The notes: generated by a model not told the origin, from the sequence alone. A stretch of DNA of 64,000 nt from Corynebacterium pseudokroppenstedtii (GCF_019754945.1 NZ_JAEUWU010000001.1:186001-250000), one strand, 5' to 3'; shown: positions 52,227 through 62,274, counted from the stretch's first letter. Made by a program: numbers and translations.

Positions 52227-53825
52227 GTGAATCACAACTGCTTACCTGTGGTTCTTATCGCTGACAAGCTTGCTCAATCAACAATCGAGGCGCTGGGAGA
52301 TGGCGTTGAGGTCCGGTGGGTAGACGGGCCGAACCGTGCCGAGCTCCTGGCCGCCGTCTCAGAAGCAGATGCGCTCCTAGTACGTTCCGCCACCACGGTG
52401 GATGAAGAAGTTCTCGACGCCGCCAAAGAATTGAAAATCATCGGCCGCGCGGGCGTCGGACTGGACAATGTTGACATTGAAGGCGCGACACAGCGTGGTG
52501 TGATGGTGGTCAACGCGCCCACGTCGAATATTCACTCAGCCTGCGAACATGCGATCACCTTGCTGCTCGCGGCTGCTCGGCAGATCCCCCAGGCCGATCA
52601 ATCGCTGCGGCAAGGCGAGTGGAAACGGTCGTCCTTCAAGGGTGTCGAGGTATATGGCAAGACTGTGGGCATCGTCGGCTTTGGCCATATCGGGCAGCTC
52701 TTTGCTCAACGGCTTGCGGCCTTTGATGTGGAGCGCATTGTTGCTTATGACCCCTACGCTAACCCCGCGCGCGCCGCACAGTTGGGGGTTGAGCTCATTG
52801 ACCTCGAGGAACTGATGGCGGTGGCTGATTTCGTCACCATCCACCTCCCCAAGACCAAGGAGACAGCGGACATGTTCAATGACGCTCTCCTTGAGAAGTC
52901 GAAGAAGGGGCAGATTATCGTTAATGCTGCTCGCGGTGGTCTTATCGACGAAGAAGCGCTGGCTCGCGCGATCGATTCCGGCCACATTCGTGGCGCGGGT
53001 GTGGATGTGTACGCCACGGAGCCTTGCACGGATTCTCCTCTGTTTGACCGGCCCGAAGTTGTGGTGACACCTCACTTAGGCGCGTCGACCGTGGAGGCGC
53101 AGGATCGCGCCGGGATCGATGTAGCGAAGTCCGTTTTGCTTGCCCTCGCGGGAGAGTTTGTTCCCGATGCGGTGAACGTCTCTGGTGGTGCCATCGGCGA
53201 AGAGGTCTCCCTGTGGCTGAACCTCACGCGCAAGCTGGCTGTGTTGGCGTCGGCAATCCAGCATGGTGCGACGACGTCGGTGGAAGTGATCGCGCGTGGC
53301 GAGCTGTCTTCCGAAAATGTCGATGCCCTGGGTCTTGCGGCTCTGCGTGGCGTGTTCGCGGGCACGGTGGATGAGAAGGTGACATTTGTTAATGCCCCGG
53401 CCATTGCTGAGGACCGTGGTGTTCAACTTTCCGTGACGACGGCTGCCGAGTCGGTGCTGCACCGCTCTGTTGTTGAGGTTCGGCTTGTTACTAATACGGG
53501 CGACACCGTGTCGGTCGTGGGTGCCCTGACCGGCTTGGATGGTGTGGAAAAGATTGTCCGCATCAACGACCGAGGGTTGGATCTTCGCGCGGAAGGTCGG
53601 AACGTGTTCCTGCACTACAAGGACCGCCCGGGTGCCTTGGGTGCCGTCGGATCCCAGTTGGGTGAGCGTGGAATTAACGTCGAGGCCGCGGCATTGTCGC
53701 AGGATAAGGCCGGAACTGGTGCCACGCTGGTTCTTAGGGTGGATAAGTCGGTTCCTGACGATGTGATGGAGTCGATGAAGGCATCGTTGGATGCGCAGTA
53801 CGCCATTGCACTCGACTTCGACTAG
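52227..53825 (+). CDS. serA: D-3-phosphoglycerate dehydrogenase, long form
   Basis: First enzyme of the phosphorylated serine pathway, oxidising 3-phosphoglycerate with NAD+. The 532-residue product has the Rossmann motif [17 protein letters not shown], the catalytic set [13 protein letters not shown] and [16 protein letters not shown], followed by an intervening domain and a C-terminal ACT domain ([25 protein letters not shown]), the type I actinobacterial architecture where serine binds for feedback. A strong AGGAGGA ribosome site (52213-52219) precedes the GTG start. It stands between the ilvBNC terminator and the hairpin before the GTPase gene. Confidence 0.96.
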   Translation: MNHNCLPVVLIADKLAQSTIEALGDGVEVRWVDGPNRAELLAAVSEADALLVRSATTVDEEVLDAAKELKIIGRAGVGLDNVDIEGATQRGVMVVNAPTSNIHSACEHAITLLLAAARQIPQADQSLRQGEWKRSSFKGVEVYGKTVGIVGFGHIGQLFAQRLAAFDVERIVAYDPYANPARAAQLGVELIDLEELMAVADFVTIHLPKTKETADMFNDALLEKSKKGQIIVNAARGGLIDEEALARAIDSGHIRGAGVDVYATEPCTDSPLFDRPEVVVTPHLGASTVEAQDRAGIDVAKSVLLALAGEFVPDAVNVSGGAIGEEVSLWLNLTRKLAVLASAIQHGATTSVEVIARGELSSENVDALGLAALRGVFAGTVDEKVTFVNAPAIAEDRGVQLSVTTAAESVLHRSVVEVRLVTNTGDTVSVVGALTGLDGVEKIVRINDRGLDLRAEGRNVFLHYKDRPGALGAVGSQLGERGINVEAAALSQDKAGTGATLVLRVDKSVPDDVMESMKASLDAQYAIALDFD

Positions 53826-53864
53826 GTAGGCCCATCCGCCTGGGTGGGTGGAAACCGCCACTAT

Positions 53865-53879
53865 TGACATTGTGTATCA
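53865..53879. promoter_or_regulatory. Possible Zur-type operator
   Basis: TGACATTGTGTATCA agrees with the Zur-type consensus TGATAATGATTATCA (from memory) at 11 of 15 positions, with outer TGA...TCA intact. It is upstream of a COG0523 GTPase gene, a common Zur target. The inner bases agree only partly, so confidence is limited. Confidence 0.35.
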
Positions 53880-53889
53880 TTAACGCTTT

Positions 53890-53956
53890 GGAGGATGTGT
53901 AGTCAGCCAACTGCGCCGGGCACTGGTTGACTAACTTTGGCTGACTGCCGTCCTCC
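53890..53956 (+). other. Long stem-loop between serA and the COG0523 gene
   Basis: GGAGGATG (53890-53897) pairs with CGTCCTCC (53949-53956) and, after a bulged T, GTAGTCAGCCAA (53899-53910) pairs with TTGGCTGACTGC (53937-53948), giving about 20 pairs with two G-T pairs (a T-A pair may extend it). The loop is 26 bases (53911-53936). No T-run follows, so it is not a typical terminator; it could be a structured leader, an RNA processing site or the relic of a small mobile palindrome. Confidence 0.65.
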
Positions 53957-54025
53957 ATCTCAAGTGGTGCGTTATGTCCAGCTTTGTGCTGCGACTAACG
54001 CGGAGAGACGTTAAGGGGATGCACA

Positions 54026-55192
54026 GTGTTTGAAGAGCGCCATATGGACGATGCGGTGAAAGAAAACGTCCGAAACGCCGACATGGCTGATTTTCGGCCG
54101 ACGCCGGTGACGGTTCTGTCAGGGTTCCTCGGTTCGGGGAAAACGACGCTCCTCAACCACCTGTTGGCTAACCGCGCGGGCCGCAAAATCGCGGTGATCG
54201 TCAACGACTTTTCGGAAGTGAATATTGACGCTGCGCTCATCGCCGGTGAGGGGCACCTTGAGCGCGGAAGTGACCGCATGGTCGAGCTCTCCAATGGCTG
54301 CATCTGCTGCACGCTGCGGGAAGACCTCATTGAATCAGTCACGTCGCTCGCGGCGAGCCAAAAGTTCGACCACATCGTTATCGAATCAACGGGCATCTCA
54401 GAGCCGATGCCCGTCGCCGCAACCTTCGAGTGGGAGTTTTCCGACGGCGTCCATCTTGGTGGCATCGCTCCGATCGACACAATGGTGACCCTGGTCGATG
54501 CAACGACGTTCCTGCCTCAGATGTACAAACGTGGGCGACTCTCTGACCGGGGTTTAGAGGCCACTCCCGACGACGACCGCACGGTTGCGGAGCTTCTCGT
54601 CGACCAAGTCGAGTTTGCCGACATGATCTTCGTGACGAAATGCGACCTGGTTTGTGATGAACTCGCTAAAGCAACTGAAGATGCTGTTCACGCCATGAAT
54701 CCGCGCGCACGCATACGTCGTGTGGTCAATGGCGAGATTTCGATGGAAGCTGTGCTCGATGCGCACCTTTATGACGTCGATGAGTCCGCTGCAGCTCCCG
54801 GGTACCTTGATGAACTCGCGAATCCGCATACTCCGGAAACCGAAGAGTACGGGATTTCCTCAGTGGTGTTTCGATCCCAACGGCCATTTGACCAGCGCCG
54901 TCTCATCGCAGCGGTGAAATCCATGCGTGGTCTGGTTCGGTCAAAAGGGCATTGTTGGATCGCGGACCGCCCGGAGCTCATTCAGATGTGGTCCCAGGCC
55001 GGCCCGAATTTAACGATCTCACCTGCAGCGTTATGGTCGCAGGCGTCGGAGGTTCCGTCGTCGGAAATTGTCCTTATTGGTGTGAACTTTAATGGTGCCG
55101 ACGCCCTAGCCCGGCTCCAGGCAGCAACACTAAATGACGACGAATCGCGCGCGCTGCTTAAACGTATGGCTGGAGCGTCGGCGATCAGTTAG
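54026..55192 (+). CDS. COG0523-family GTPase (metal chaperone-like)
   Basis: G3E-family GTPase of 388 residues, in the group that delivers or manages metals, often zinc. Visible motifs: Walker [10 protein letters not shown] (about residues 33-41), the metal-binding GCICC (about residues 91-95, CXCC type), VTKCDL (about residues 204-209, base recognition) and a C-terminal domain containing GIVFRS-like [17 protein letters not shown] 54026 is used here; ATG 54044, six codons on, has GAAGAG upstream and is a valid alternative. Upstream lie a long stem-loop and a possible Zur site, consistent with zinc control, but the metal is inferred from family and context only. Confidence 0.85.
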   Translation: MFEERHMDDAVKENVRNADMADFRPTPVTVLSGFLGSGKTTLLNHLLANRAGRKIAVIVNDFSEVNIDAALIAGEGHLERGSDRMVELSNGCICCTLREDLIESVTSLAASQKFDHIVIESTGISEPMPVAATFEWEFSDGVHLGGIAPIDTMVTLVDATTFLPQMYKRGRLSDRGLEATPDDDRTVAELLVDQVEFADMIFVTKCDLVCDELAKATEDAVHAMNPRARIRRVVNGEISMEAVLDAHLYDVDESAAAPGYLDELANPHTPETEEYGISSVVFRSQRPFDQRRLIAAVKSMRGLVRSKGHCWIADRPELIQMWSQAGPNLTISPAALWSQASEVPSSEIVLIGVNFNGADALARLQAATLNDDESRALLKRMAGASAIS

Positions 55193-55233
55193 ACTCACAA
55201 GAAACCCGTGATGTGAGAAAGGTATCTCAGGAT

Positions 55234-56262
55234 ATGAAACTAGCGGTTATCCCTGGCGACGGGATCGGCACAGAAGTAACAGCGGAAGCGCTCAAAGTGA
55301 TGCGAGCTGCGTTGGCGGGGAGCGGCGAGTCTATTGAGACCACGGAATACGACCTCGGCGCCCGCCGGTACCTCCGCAATGGGGAGCTTCTCACTGACGA
55401 CGATCTTGCCTCCTTGCGTGAGCACGATGCGATTCTGCTTGGGGCTGTCGGCGATCCGCGAACTGTCCCATCAGGAGTGTTGGAGCGCGGGCTCCTGCTG
55501 AAGATGCGATTCGCCCTCGATCACCATGTCAATCTGCGCCCGTCGGTGCTGTATCCGGGGGTCACTTCGCCACTGTCCGATCCGGGGAAGGTCGACTTTA
55601 TTGTCGTCCGCGAGGGAACCGAGGGGTTGTACGCCGGGAACGGTGGTTCGATCCGGGCGGATACGCCTCACGAAGTTGCCAACGAAACAAGTGTGAACAC
55701 ACGGTACGGAGTTGAGCGTGTTGTCCGCTACGCTTTTGACCGTGCGCAGGAGCGGCGCAAGAAGTTAACGCTGGTGCACAAAACCAATGTCCTTGTGTAC
55801 GCCGGTGGACTGTGGCAGCGCACCGTTGACCAGGTTGCCCAGGAATACCCCGACGTTGAGGTGAATTATTGCCACATCGACGCGGCGACAATTTATATGG
55901 TCACTGACCCCTCGCGCTTCGACGTGATTGTGACGGATAACCTTTTTGGCGACATCATCACGGACCTGGCGGGAGCGGTCACCGGTGGTATCGGTTTGGC
56001 TGCATCGGGCAATATCGACGCGACCGGCACGAATCCGTCCATGTTCGAGCCTGTTCACGGCTCTGCTCCTGATATTGCCGGGAAGGGCATCGCGGATCCA
56101 ACCGCTGCGATTTTGTCGGGAGCGCTGCTATTCCGTCACTTGGGTAAGACCGACGAAGCCGACGCCATTGAGGCCGCGGTGCGCAATGATGTTGCCTCGA
56201 GAGATGGCAGCATTCGCACCGAGGAAGTTGGAACTCGGATTGCAAACAGTCTCGACAGTTAG
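55234..56262 (+). CDS. leuB: 3-isopropylmalate dehydrogenase
   Basis: Oxidative decarboxylation of 3-isopropylmalate in leucine synthesis, using NAD+. The 342-residue product from ATG 55234 starts [20 protein letters not shown], and has [29 protein letters not shown] (substrate Arg residues), [11 protein letters not shown] and [14 protein letters not shown] plus [28 protein letters not shown] stretch is 12 bases upstream. The 7 extra codons from 55213 are not supported. It is downstream of the COG0523 gene and 20 bases before the GNAT gene. Confidence 0.96.
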   Translation: MKLAVIPGDGIGTEVTAEALKVMRAALAGSGESIETTEYDLGARRYLRNGELLTDDDLASLREHDAILLGAVGDPRTVPSGVLERGLLLKMRFALDHHVNLRPSVLYPGVTSPLSDPGKVDFIVVREGTEGLYAGNGGSIRADTPHEVANETSVNTRYGVERVVRYAFDRAQERRKKLTLVHKTNVLVYAGGLWQRTVDQVAQEYPDVEVNYCHIDAATIYMVTDPSRFDVIVTDNLFGDIITDLAGAVTGGIGLAASGNIDATGTNPSMFEPVHGSAPDIAGKGIADPTAAILSGALLFRHLGKTDEADAIEAAVRNDVASRDGSIRTEEVGTRIANSLDS

Positions 56263-56282
56263 CTGTGGGGTAGGGGACTGCC

Positions 56283-57077
56283 GTGTTACCACCTGAGATT
56301 TGGCCACCGTCCGGCCTCCGCATAAGGGCGGGCACGCTGGAGCTCCGGCCTATGGATGAGCAGGCCATTTCCGACGCCGTTCGCGCGGTGTCGCGAGTGG
56401 ATGATGTGTTTGCTGATCCCACTGGTCCCGAGGTTTTTCCATGGATCGGTGCGCCGAAGTATTCCAATGCTGCGTTTCACCTGAGCACAATGGCAAGCCT
56501 TGGGATGGGAGACCCCTCCTCGTCCGAGTGGACCTTGGCTTTGGTTATCCGGCATCGCGGCGAGTTTATTGGTGTTATTGATCTCCGGCGGCGTCGAATC
56601 CCTGGCTCTGCTTCCTCAGACGGGGAGGAGCTGCGCGGACTCCTTCGTGACCTTGGCCTCAAGGCCGGTGATAGCTACGTCGAGACCGGGTCATATATCA
56701 TGCGACCTTTTCAAGGGCACGGATATGGAACTCAGGCCCGACGAGCCGCACTCACCGTGGCATTTACGTATTGCGGTTTTGGCATCGCGGTATCCGAAAG
56801 CTGGCCGACGAACGCTGCATCTCAAGCGGTATCGCTGTCGTGCGGTTACACATTCCTCGGCACGCGTCCCGACGCCATCAATGGTGCCTCCGCCGCCGCC
56901 GAAGAGAGTGATGCCGGCGGGAGTGACGTCGGCAATAACAACCTCGGCAATGACAATGAAAAGGTGCGAATGTATTGCACCCCAGACACGTTCGACTGTG
57001 GGTCTACCTCGGTGCATGTCGATGGGTGGACACCGGAATTGGCCGCGATGCTAGGGGTACAGACGCGACGGAACTAG
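56283..57077 (+). CDS. GNAT-family N-acetyltransferase
   Basis: Predicted acetyl-CoA dependent transferase of 264 residues. The acetyl-CoA site is the segment ETGSYIMRPFQGHGYGTQARRAALTVAF (motif A type Q-x-x-G-x-G), followed by GFGIAVSESWPTNAASQAVSLSCGYTFLGTR, a pattern similar to RimJ/RimL-type protein acetyltransferases. The C-terminal 60 residues begin with an Ala/Gly/Asn/acidic low-complexity stretch. GTG 56283 starts 20 bases after the leuB stop with GGGTAGGGG upstream, so it is probably in the leuB transcript. The substrate is not known. Confidence 0.82.
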   Translation: MLPPEIWPPSGLRIRAGTLELRPMDEQAISDAVRAVSRVDDVFADPTGPEVFPWIGAPKYSNAAFHLSTMASLGMGDPSSSEWTLALVIRHRGEFIGVIDLRRRRIPGSASSDGEELRGLLRDLGLKAGDSYVETGSYIMRPFQGHGYGTQARRAALTVAFTYCGFGIAVSESWPTNAASQAVSLSCGYTFLGTRPDAINGASAAAEESDAGGSDVGNNNLGNDNEKVRMYCTPDTFDCGSTSVHVDGWTPELAAMLGVQTRRN

Positions 57078-57110
57078 GGATAATCAAGCTGGGGAACTAG
57101 ACGTCCTCGA

Positions 57111-58505
57111 TCACAGATGATCTTCATTATCAGCGTTGCGCCCCGTTGTGCGCACTCCGAAAACTCCGATGTCGATCATCATGATCACCATGGCGACGGC
57201 GACGACAGTGAACACTGTTCCGGGGCCGGCACTATGCAGAATGGGCAGCAAGATGAAGGGCATGACGCCCGCCGAAATCTTCGATAGCGAGTAGGCGAAA
57301 CCAGCAGCCGTGCCCCTAATGCGCGTCGGGAAGTTTTCCGCCAGATAGGTGTGGTACACACCGGAGAACATGTTGCTTGACGCTGTAAACAATCCGCCGG
57401 CGATCATGACAATGGCGGGCGTGGGGGAGAAGCCGAAGACGAGACCGAAGACACCCATCATGATGGCGGTGGCAACAATGAGGTGTTTGCGCTCAAACCG
57501 GTCAACCAGCGGTACCATCAGTAACGAACCGACCGGATAACCGATGTAGGTCACCGCGGTGTACGCAATGGAATCCACAATATCGAACCCTTTCGCCGCC
57601 AGAGCGAGGGTCGCGATCGTGCCAAAACCGTAGTACCCGAACACCTGCAGAACACTCATGATGGAGACAACGAGCGTCCGCTTCCTCACCGCGGGGGCGA
57701 ACACTTCCGAGAACTGCACATTCTTCTGGTGGACAGGGCGCACGCGGGTGTCCGGTTCCGCGAGGGTGTGGCCCTCTTTTCGTGCTTCATCCTCAAAACG
57801 ACGCGCGATCTTTTCGGCTTCATCTGTGCGGCCATGAGCCTCAAGCCACACCGGCGATTCGGGGAGGAAGCTGCGGATAGCCCACACAATTAATCCACCC
57901 ACACCGCCGATGATGAACATCCAGCGCCAACCGTCGAACCCCAAAGGCTCTAGGGGAACGAGCCACCGGGCGAGGAACCCTGATAAAGGCACCCCGAAGA
58001 AGCTCACCGTGTAGGCCCACACAATGTAGCGGCCGCGCACCTTGGACGGGAGGATATCGGCAAGGTACGAGTCTGCCAGCGCGTATTCCCCGCCGATGCC
58101 GATTCCCGCGACGAACCGCGCGAGGATCAGAACAGAGGCATGCGGCGCCAGGCCACACACAATCGAGGCAAGCGAGTAGACCAACAAGTTAATGATGAAG
58201 GTGTGCTGCCGCCCGATGCGGTCCGCCAACCGGCCCATCCAGAGCGCGCCCACAAATTGGCCCAAGAATGCCGACGCCAGAACAAGCGACAGCTGAGTCC
58301 CGCCCAGGTCGAAGTGCTTTTTCAGCACCGTCGACATGATAGGGGCCAGGAAGTTCTCATATTGATCGAAGAAGACTCCCAATCCGATCACAATGGTGAT
58401 CAATTTGTGTGACCGAAGGACGGGGAGCCGGTCCATCCGCGCAGCAATGGAGGGAGTTTCTTCTGAGGCTAGGGAACCAGAAGATAAAGGTCGGGAGCGA
58501 GACAT
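57111..58505 (-). CDS. MFS metabolite transporter
   Basis: Major facilitator carrier of 464 residues with about 12 membrane segments, of the metabolite:proton symporter type. Motif A is GRLADRIGRQHTF after segment 2 (about residues 90-102), with DQYENF in segment 1 and RFVAGIGIGGEYALADSYLADILPSKVRGRY in segment 4, as in sugar or organic-acid (NiaP/AAHS/SP-type) carriers. A long charged loop (residues about 225-265) joins the halves. TATGTT is 8 bases before the ATG, so a leaderless message is possible. The substrate cannot be read from the sequence; it converges on the GNAT gene. Confidence 0.85.
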   Translation of the reverse strand: MSRSRPLSSGSLASEETPSIAARMDRLPVLRSHKLITIVIGLGVFFDQYENFLAPIMSTVLKKHFDLGGTQLSLVLASAFLGQFVGALWMGRLADRIGRQHTFIINLLVYSLASIVCGLAPHASVLILARFVAGIGIGGEYALADSYLADILPSKVRGRYIVWAYTVSFFGVPLSGFLARWLVPLEPLGFDGWRWMFIIGGVGGLIVWAIRSFLPESPVWLEAHGRTDEAEKIARRFEDEARKEGHTLAEPDTRVRPVHQKNVQFSEVFAPAVRKRTLVVSIMSVLQVFGYYGFGTIATLALAAKGFDIVDSIAYTAVTYIGYPVGSLLMVPLVDRFERKHLIVATAIMMGVFGLVFGFSPTPAIVMIAGGLFTASSNMFSGVYHTYLAENFPTRIRGTAAGFAYSLSKISAGVMPFILLPILHSAGPGTVFTVVAVAMVIMMIDIGVFGVRTTGRNADNEDHL

Positions 58506-58612
58506 AGTCCCCTAACATAGACCGCTTAGTCTGGAAGTGGAAATAGAGTAAGCGAAAGTACTGGAAGCGAAATACCCGTGGAACACATGTAAAAAACGTC
58601 GAGCAAATTCGA

Positions 58613-58624
58613 TACGGTAGGGGC
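58613..58624 (+). promoter_or_regulatory. -10 box of the DUF294/CBS gene
   Basis: TACGGT (58613-58618), 6 bases, then ATG 58625; leaderless-type spacing. Confidence 0.5.
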
Positions 58625-60538
58625 ATGACGGTTGAAATCTCAGAGATCACCGATTTCTTAGCGCACACCCCGCCCTTTGACAGCATTACCGACGACCACC
58701 GCGCACGGGTCGCACGGAACGCAACCATGCTCTACGTCAAAGCGGGCGAAAAAGCCGATGCCACGTCTGATACGTCACACAGCCACTCGGGTGGCACGTC
58801 AGCTGGCGACGCCATGACCGGCATCCGCATCGTCCGATCCGGGGCCATCAACTGCTTCGGTGAACGGGATCAACTGGTTGACCGCTTCGGCCCCGGCGAA
58901 ATTTATCCGCGCCGGGTATCGGATAAACCGACGCAGCACTATTCCTACTGGGCGCACGAAGATAGCCTGCTGATCGAAATTCCCGTCGAGGTTATTGAAA
59001 GCCTCGAGAACTACCCCGAAGTCACCACATTCTTCGGGACAGTGACGACGAGGCGTCGCAGTTCAGCCAACGAATTGCGGGAGACGTCGGGCACAGGGGG
59101 AGTTGCCGATATCGATGCGCTCCGCGGAACCGTCGGCGAGGTTGCCGTGAAACCGGTCATCGTCTCGCCCGCCACTACGATCCGCGACACCGCCACCAAA
59201 ATGAGCGAGCGGAATTTATCCAGCGCCATCGTCGTGAAGCCAGCCAACGAGGGGCAACGCCCGAGCCGGATCGTCGGAATTGTGACTGATGCAACGCTGC
59301 GGTCGGAGGTGCTAGCAAAGGGGGCGGATCCGTCGGGTCCCGTGGAGCGCATCATGTCGCCCAAACCCATGGTGACTTATTCGAGCATGCCGCTGTTCGA
59401 GGGCATGCTGCAGTTAACGGAAGCCCGTGTGAACCACCTTCCCGTGATCGACGATGACGATGTCGTTGGAGTCTTGACGACGGGCGCCGTCATGCGGCAG
59501 CTCCAGGGCGATCCGATTTTTGCCGCCGCGCAATTCCGCGAGGCACGAACGGACCAGCTCTCTGAGTGCTTTGACGCGGTGATCGACGTCGCGGTGCGTT
59601 TCATCGACCGCGGCGCCACCCCACATGAGGCCACGAGGCTCTTGACCCTGGGCACCGACGAAATGATGAAGCGTGTCATCGAATTAGTGCAGGAGGAAAT
59701 CGGGCCCGCTCCGGTACCGTTCTGCCTTGTTGTGATGGGATCGCTGGGCCGCTCCGAAATGGTGCTCTCTAGCGACCAGGATCACGCCATCATTTTGTCT
59801 GATGAGTACGACCCCGATAAGCACGGGTTTTACTTCAAACAGTTGGGTGAAAAGTTCAGCAGCCTGGTGGCCCAAGCCGGGTTACCCGTGTGCCCGGGCG
59901 ACATGATGGCGTCCAATAGCAAGTGGCGCCTGACCGCGAGTGCCTGGGAAAAAGAGTTCAGTACATGGACTGATGACCTCGGTCCGAAGGCATTAATGAA
60001 GGCACAAACCTTCTTCGACATGCGCCCGGTAGTCGGAGATAGTGAACTCTGCGACGATGTCCGGTCCGCCGCCCTCATGACCGCGCGCCGGGATCGACGT
60101 TTCCTTAACGCACTGGTGAAGATCGCGCGCCATCGCGAACCTCCGCTAGGTTTCTTCCGCGGATTCGTCCTGGATCGCTCCGGCAATTACGCCAACACTC
60201 TTGATATCAAGAGGGGAGGGCTGACGGCTGTTGTTCAGCTCGCGCGGTTGTACGCGATTCAGGCGTGGGTGGATGAGGTCGGCACGCGTGATCGGTTGCG
60301 GGCTGCGGCGCGGGCTGGGGTCATTAGCCACCGTCGGGTTGAGGACCTCGTTGATGCGTTCGATATTTTCCAGCTCATTTTGTTGGCTAGCCAGGCTTCG
60401 CAGTGGCGGGATGGGAAGGAAACGAACGCTCGTATTGATCCCGATTCCTTGGCCCACTTGGAGCGGGAATCCCTCCGCGATGCGTTCCGGTTGGTCCGCT
60501 CCGAGCTCAAGTCGGCTGAATCGAGCACAGGTCTATGA
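58625..60538 (+). CDS. cNMP-binding/CBS-pair/DUF294 nucleotidyltransferase-like protein
   Basis: Predicted signalling protein of 637 residues. Domains: a cyclic-nucleotide-binding-like fold (about residues 5-140, with a Ser/His/Thr/Gly insertion KADATSDTSHSHSGGTSAG, so binding is doubtful), two CBS domains (about residues 165-295, ATTIRDTATKMSERNLSSAIVV and VTYSSMPLFEGMLQLTEARVNHLPVIDDDDVVGVLTTG), and the DUF294 nucleotidyltransferase-like domain (VVMGSLGRSEMVLSSDQDHAII, G-S-x-G-R-x-E with D-x-D) plus a helical C-terminus. A 3'-5' exonuclease gene overlaps its stop by 4 bases (ATGA). The pair is a recurrent arrangement in bacteria. Function is not established. Confidence 0.85.
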   Translation: MTVEISEITDFLAHTPPFDSITDDHRARVARNATMLYVKAGEKADATSDTSHSHSGGTSAGDAMTGIRIVRSGAINCFGERDQLVDRFGPGEIYPRRVSDKPTQHYSYWAHEDSLLIEIPVEVIESLENYPEVTTFFGTVTTRRRSSANELRETSGTGGVADIDALRGTVGEVAVKPVIVSPATTIRDTATKMSERNLSSAIVVKPANEGQRPSRIVGIVTDATLRSEVLAKGADPSGPVERIMSPKPMVTYSSMPLFEGMLQLTEARVNHLPVIDDDDVVGVLTTGAVMRQLQGDPIFAAAQFREARTDQLSECFDAVIDVAVRFIDRGATPHEATRLLTLGTDEMMKRVIELVQEEIGPAPVPFCLVVMGSLGRSEMVLSSDQDHAIILSDEYDPDKHGFYFKQLGEKFSSLVAQAGLPVCPGDMMASNSKWRLTASAWEKEFSTWTDDLGPKALMKAQTFFDMRPVVGDSELCDDVRSAALMTARRDRRFLNALVKIARHREPPLGFFRGFVLDRSGNYANTLDIKRGGLTAVVQLARLYAIQAWVDEVGTRDRLRAAARAGVISHRRVEDLVDAFDIFQLILLASQASQWRDGKETNARIDPDSLAHLERESLRDAFRLVRSELKSAESSTGL

Positions 60539-61305
60539 GGTTTTTTCGACGACGACCACGCGTGTCGTGGGAGGACTATGCCGACCGTTCCCGCGAGGTG
60601 TGCGAACAGTTACGCGAGAGCGACGACCCGCGGGATCGCTCCCGATGCGCGTTAGCGGAGGCGCTCCACCATTTCTATACGACGCCTGCGCCTGAGCTGT
60701 ACACACCGCTGACAGAATTACCGCTGTTAGCTGTGGATGTAGAAACCACTGGTCTGGATGCTGACCGTGATCGTCTGCTGTCAGTGGGGATGGTCGCCAT
60801 TAACGGGCGTGCTATTCCTTTGGCGACGGCGGACCACTGGCTCGTGCGCTATCACGAGGGCGACGTTTCAGTGGGGCAGTCGGCGACGATCCACGGGATC
60901 ACCGATTCCCAGTTGGAGAATGGCCGCTCTTTGCTGGACATTCTGACGGACGTTGTCAACGCGGCCGCCGGGCGTGCTTTGTTGGCCCATTTAGCGCTCA
61001 TTGAGCACGACTTTATTTCTACGGCCTGTGAGCGTGCGGTCGGTGTGCCGTGGAGCCCTCTTCGCGTCGTCGACACGATGGATTTGGAGCGACGCTCTGC
61101 GGTGTCATTTGGGCGCCGGCCGGGCCGTGGCGAGGTCCGGTTGATGAACGCGCGCTATTCGCGTGGGTTGCCGAGCTATCACAACCACAATGCGCTGGTA
61201 GACGCTTTGGCGTGCGCGGAACTGTATTTGGCGCAGACGTCGGCCGATCACTTCGGTTCGGAGCTGGAGAGCGTCATTCGGAAGAAGGGAACGACGCGGT
61301 GGTGA
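60535..61305 (+). CDS. DEDDh 3'-5' exonuclease coupled to the DUF294 protein
   Basis: DnaQ/PolC-epsilon-like exonuclease of 256 residues. Catalytic motifs: VDVETTGLDADRD (Exo I, about residues 66-76), LAHLALIEHDFIS (Exo II) and YHNHNALVDALACAEL (Exo III with His and Asp). The first 60 residues are basic and helical (FFRRRPRVSWEDYADRSREV). The ATG overlaps the TGA of the DUF294 gene (60535-60538), so translation is coupled and the two proteins probably work together. The substrate is unknown, and it differs from the exonuclease at 22660, which lacks such a partner. Confidence 0.86.
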   Translation: MRFFRRRPRVSWEDYADRSREVCEQLRESDDPRDRSRCALAEALHHFYTTPAPELYTPLTELPLLAVDVETTGLDADRDRLLSVGMVAINGRAIPLATADHWLVRYHEGDVSVGQSATIHGITDSQLENGRSLLDILTDVVNAAAGRALLAHLALIEHDFISTACERAVGVPWSPLRVVDTMDLERRSAVSFGRRPGRGEVRLMNARYSRGLPSYHNHNALVDALACAELYLAQTSADHFGSELESVIRKKGTTRW

Positions 61306-61395
61306 TGCAGCAGGACGTCTGCCGTGCACCTACACTGCGCCGGCAGCATCTTCGCTGTTTTAGGATGTTTTCCTTATCAGCTGTGAGGGGTTATG

Positions 61396-61408
61396 TAGGC
61401 TGGTTCGC
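61396..61408 (+). promoter_or_regulatory. -10 box of the FAH-family gene
   Basis: TAGGCT (61396-61401), then 7 bases, then ATG 61409. Confidence 0.5.
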
Positions 61409-62206
61409 ATGCGAATAGCTCGAATCGCCACTGTTGAAGGTATGACATTTTGTTCCGTGGAGGGTGAGGGAGACGACATCGTCTGCCGCCAAATTGATGG
61501 CCACCCGTTCGGGGAACCGACATTAACGGGGAAGGAATGGCCCCTCGCAGACGTCCGGCTTTTGGCCCCGATCTTGGCGCCGAAGGTCGTTGCGGTAGGC
61601 CGTAACTACGCCGACCACGTGGCTGAAGTCTTCAAAAAGGGTGCCGAGCATCTGCCGCCCACGATTTTCTTGAAGCCTCCGACAGCGATTACCGGGCCGG
61701 GGTCGCCGATTAGGATCCCGGACTTCGCGACGAACGTTGAATTCGAGGGTGAACTCGCCATCGTCATTGGTCGTCCCGTGAAGAACGTTGCCGCGGAAAA
61801 TTGGCGCGACGCTGTGCTCGGCTACACCATCGTGAACGATGTTTCGTCCCGTGACCTGCAGTTTTCGGATGGTCAGTGGGCGCGAGCTAAGGGACTTGAT
61901 ACGTTCTGTCCGATGGGCCCGTGGATTGAAACCAATCTCGATGCTCTCGATTTGGAGGGGCTGCCTATCCGTGCTCACCTGACTCACGACGGAACCACCA
62001 CGGTGAAGCAGGATTCCAATTCGAATCAGATGATTAAGTCGGTTCCGGAGATTATTGAGTGGGTCTCCCAGGCGTTCACTCTTCTCCCCGGCGATGTGAT
62101 TTCTACTGGTTCTCCTGCGGGGACGGCACAAATGGTTCCTGGTGACGAGATTGAGATTGAGATACCTGGTTTGGGTTCGCTGAAGAATCCGGTTGCGAAG
62201 GCTTAG
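61409..62206 (+). CDS. Fumarylacetoacetate hydrolase-family protein
   Basis: FAH-fold enzyme of 265 residues, equivalent to the gene next to gltX in mycobacteria (Rv2993c, from memory). Metal ligands are visible in FEGELAIVIGR (Glu residues) and in NDVSSRDLQF, and the substrate loop in GRNYADHVAEV. Members act on fumarylacetoacetate-like, hydroxyhepta-diene-dioate or oxaloacetate-type compounds; the exact substrate is not readable. The C-terminus is GSPAGTAQMVPGDEIEIEIPGLG, as usual. TAGGCT lies 7 bases before the ATG, suggesting leaderless translation. Confidence 0.88.
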   Translation: MRIARIATVEGMTFCSVEGEGDDIVCRQIDGHPFGEPTLTGKEWPLADVRLLAPILAPKVVAVGRNYADHVAEVFKKGAEHLPPTIFLKPPTAITGPGSPIRIPDFATNVEFEGELAIVIGRPVKNVAAENWRDAVLGYTIVNDVSSRDLQFSDGQWARAKGLDTFCPMGPWIETNLDALDLEGLPIRAHLTHDGTTTVKQDSNSNQMIKSVPEIIEWVSQAFTLLPGDVISTGSPAGTAQMVPGDEIEIEIPGLGSLKNPVAKA

Positions 62207-62249
62207 GTAGCTTAGAAAGTCATTGCCTTCCCGGGGCCTCAATCTTTCC

Positions 62250-62274
62250 GGTCGCAGGTTTTCCGGCTGCGACC
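62250..62274. terminator. Hairpin between FAH and isochorismate synthase genes
   Basis: GGTCGCAG (62250-62257) and CTGCGACC (62267-62274) pair perfectly around a 9-base loop, immediately before the minus-strand stop at 62275. There is no T-run; it may act on either strand. Confidence 0.4.

Noticed and set aside
53890..53956. T-box or metabolite riboswitch
   Set aside because: No specifier loop, conserved T-box sequence or known riboswitch core is visible; only a simple long hairpin.
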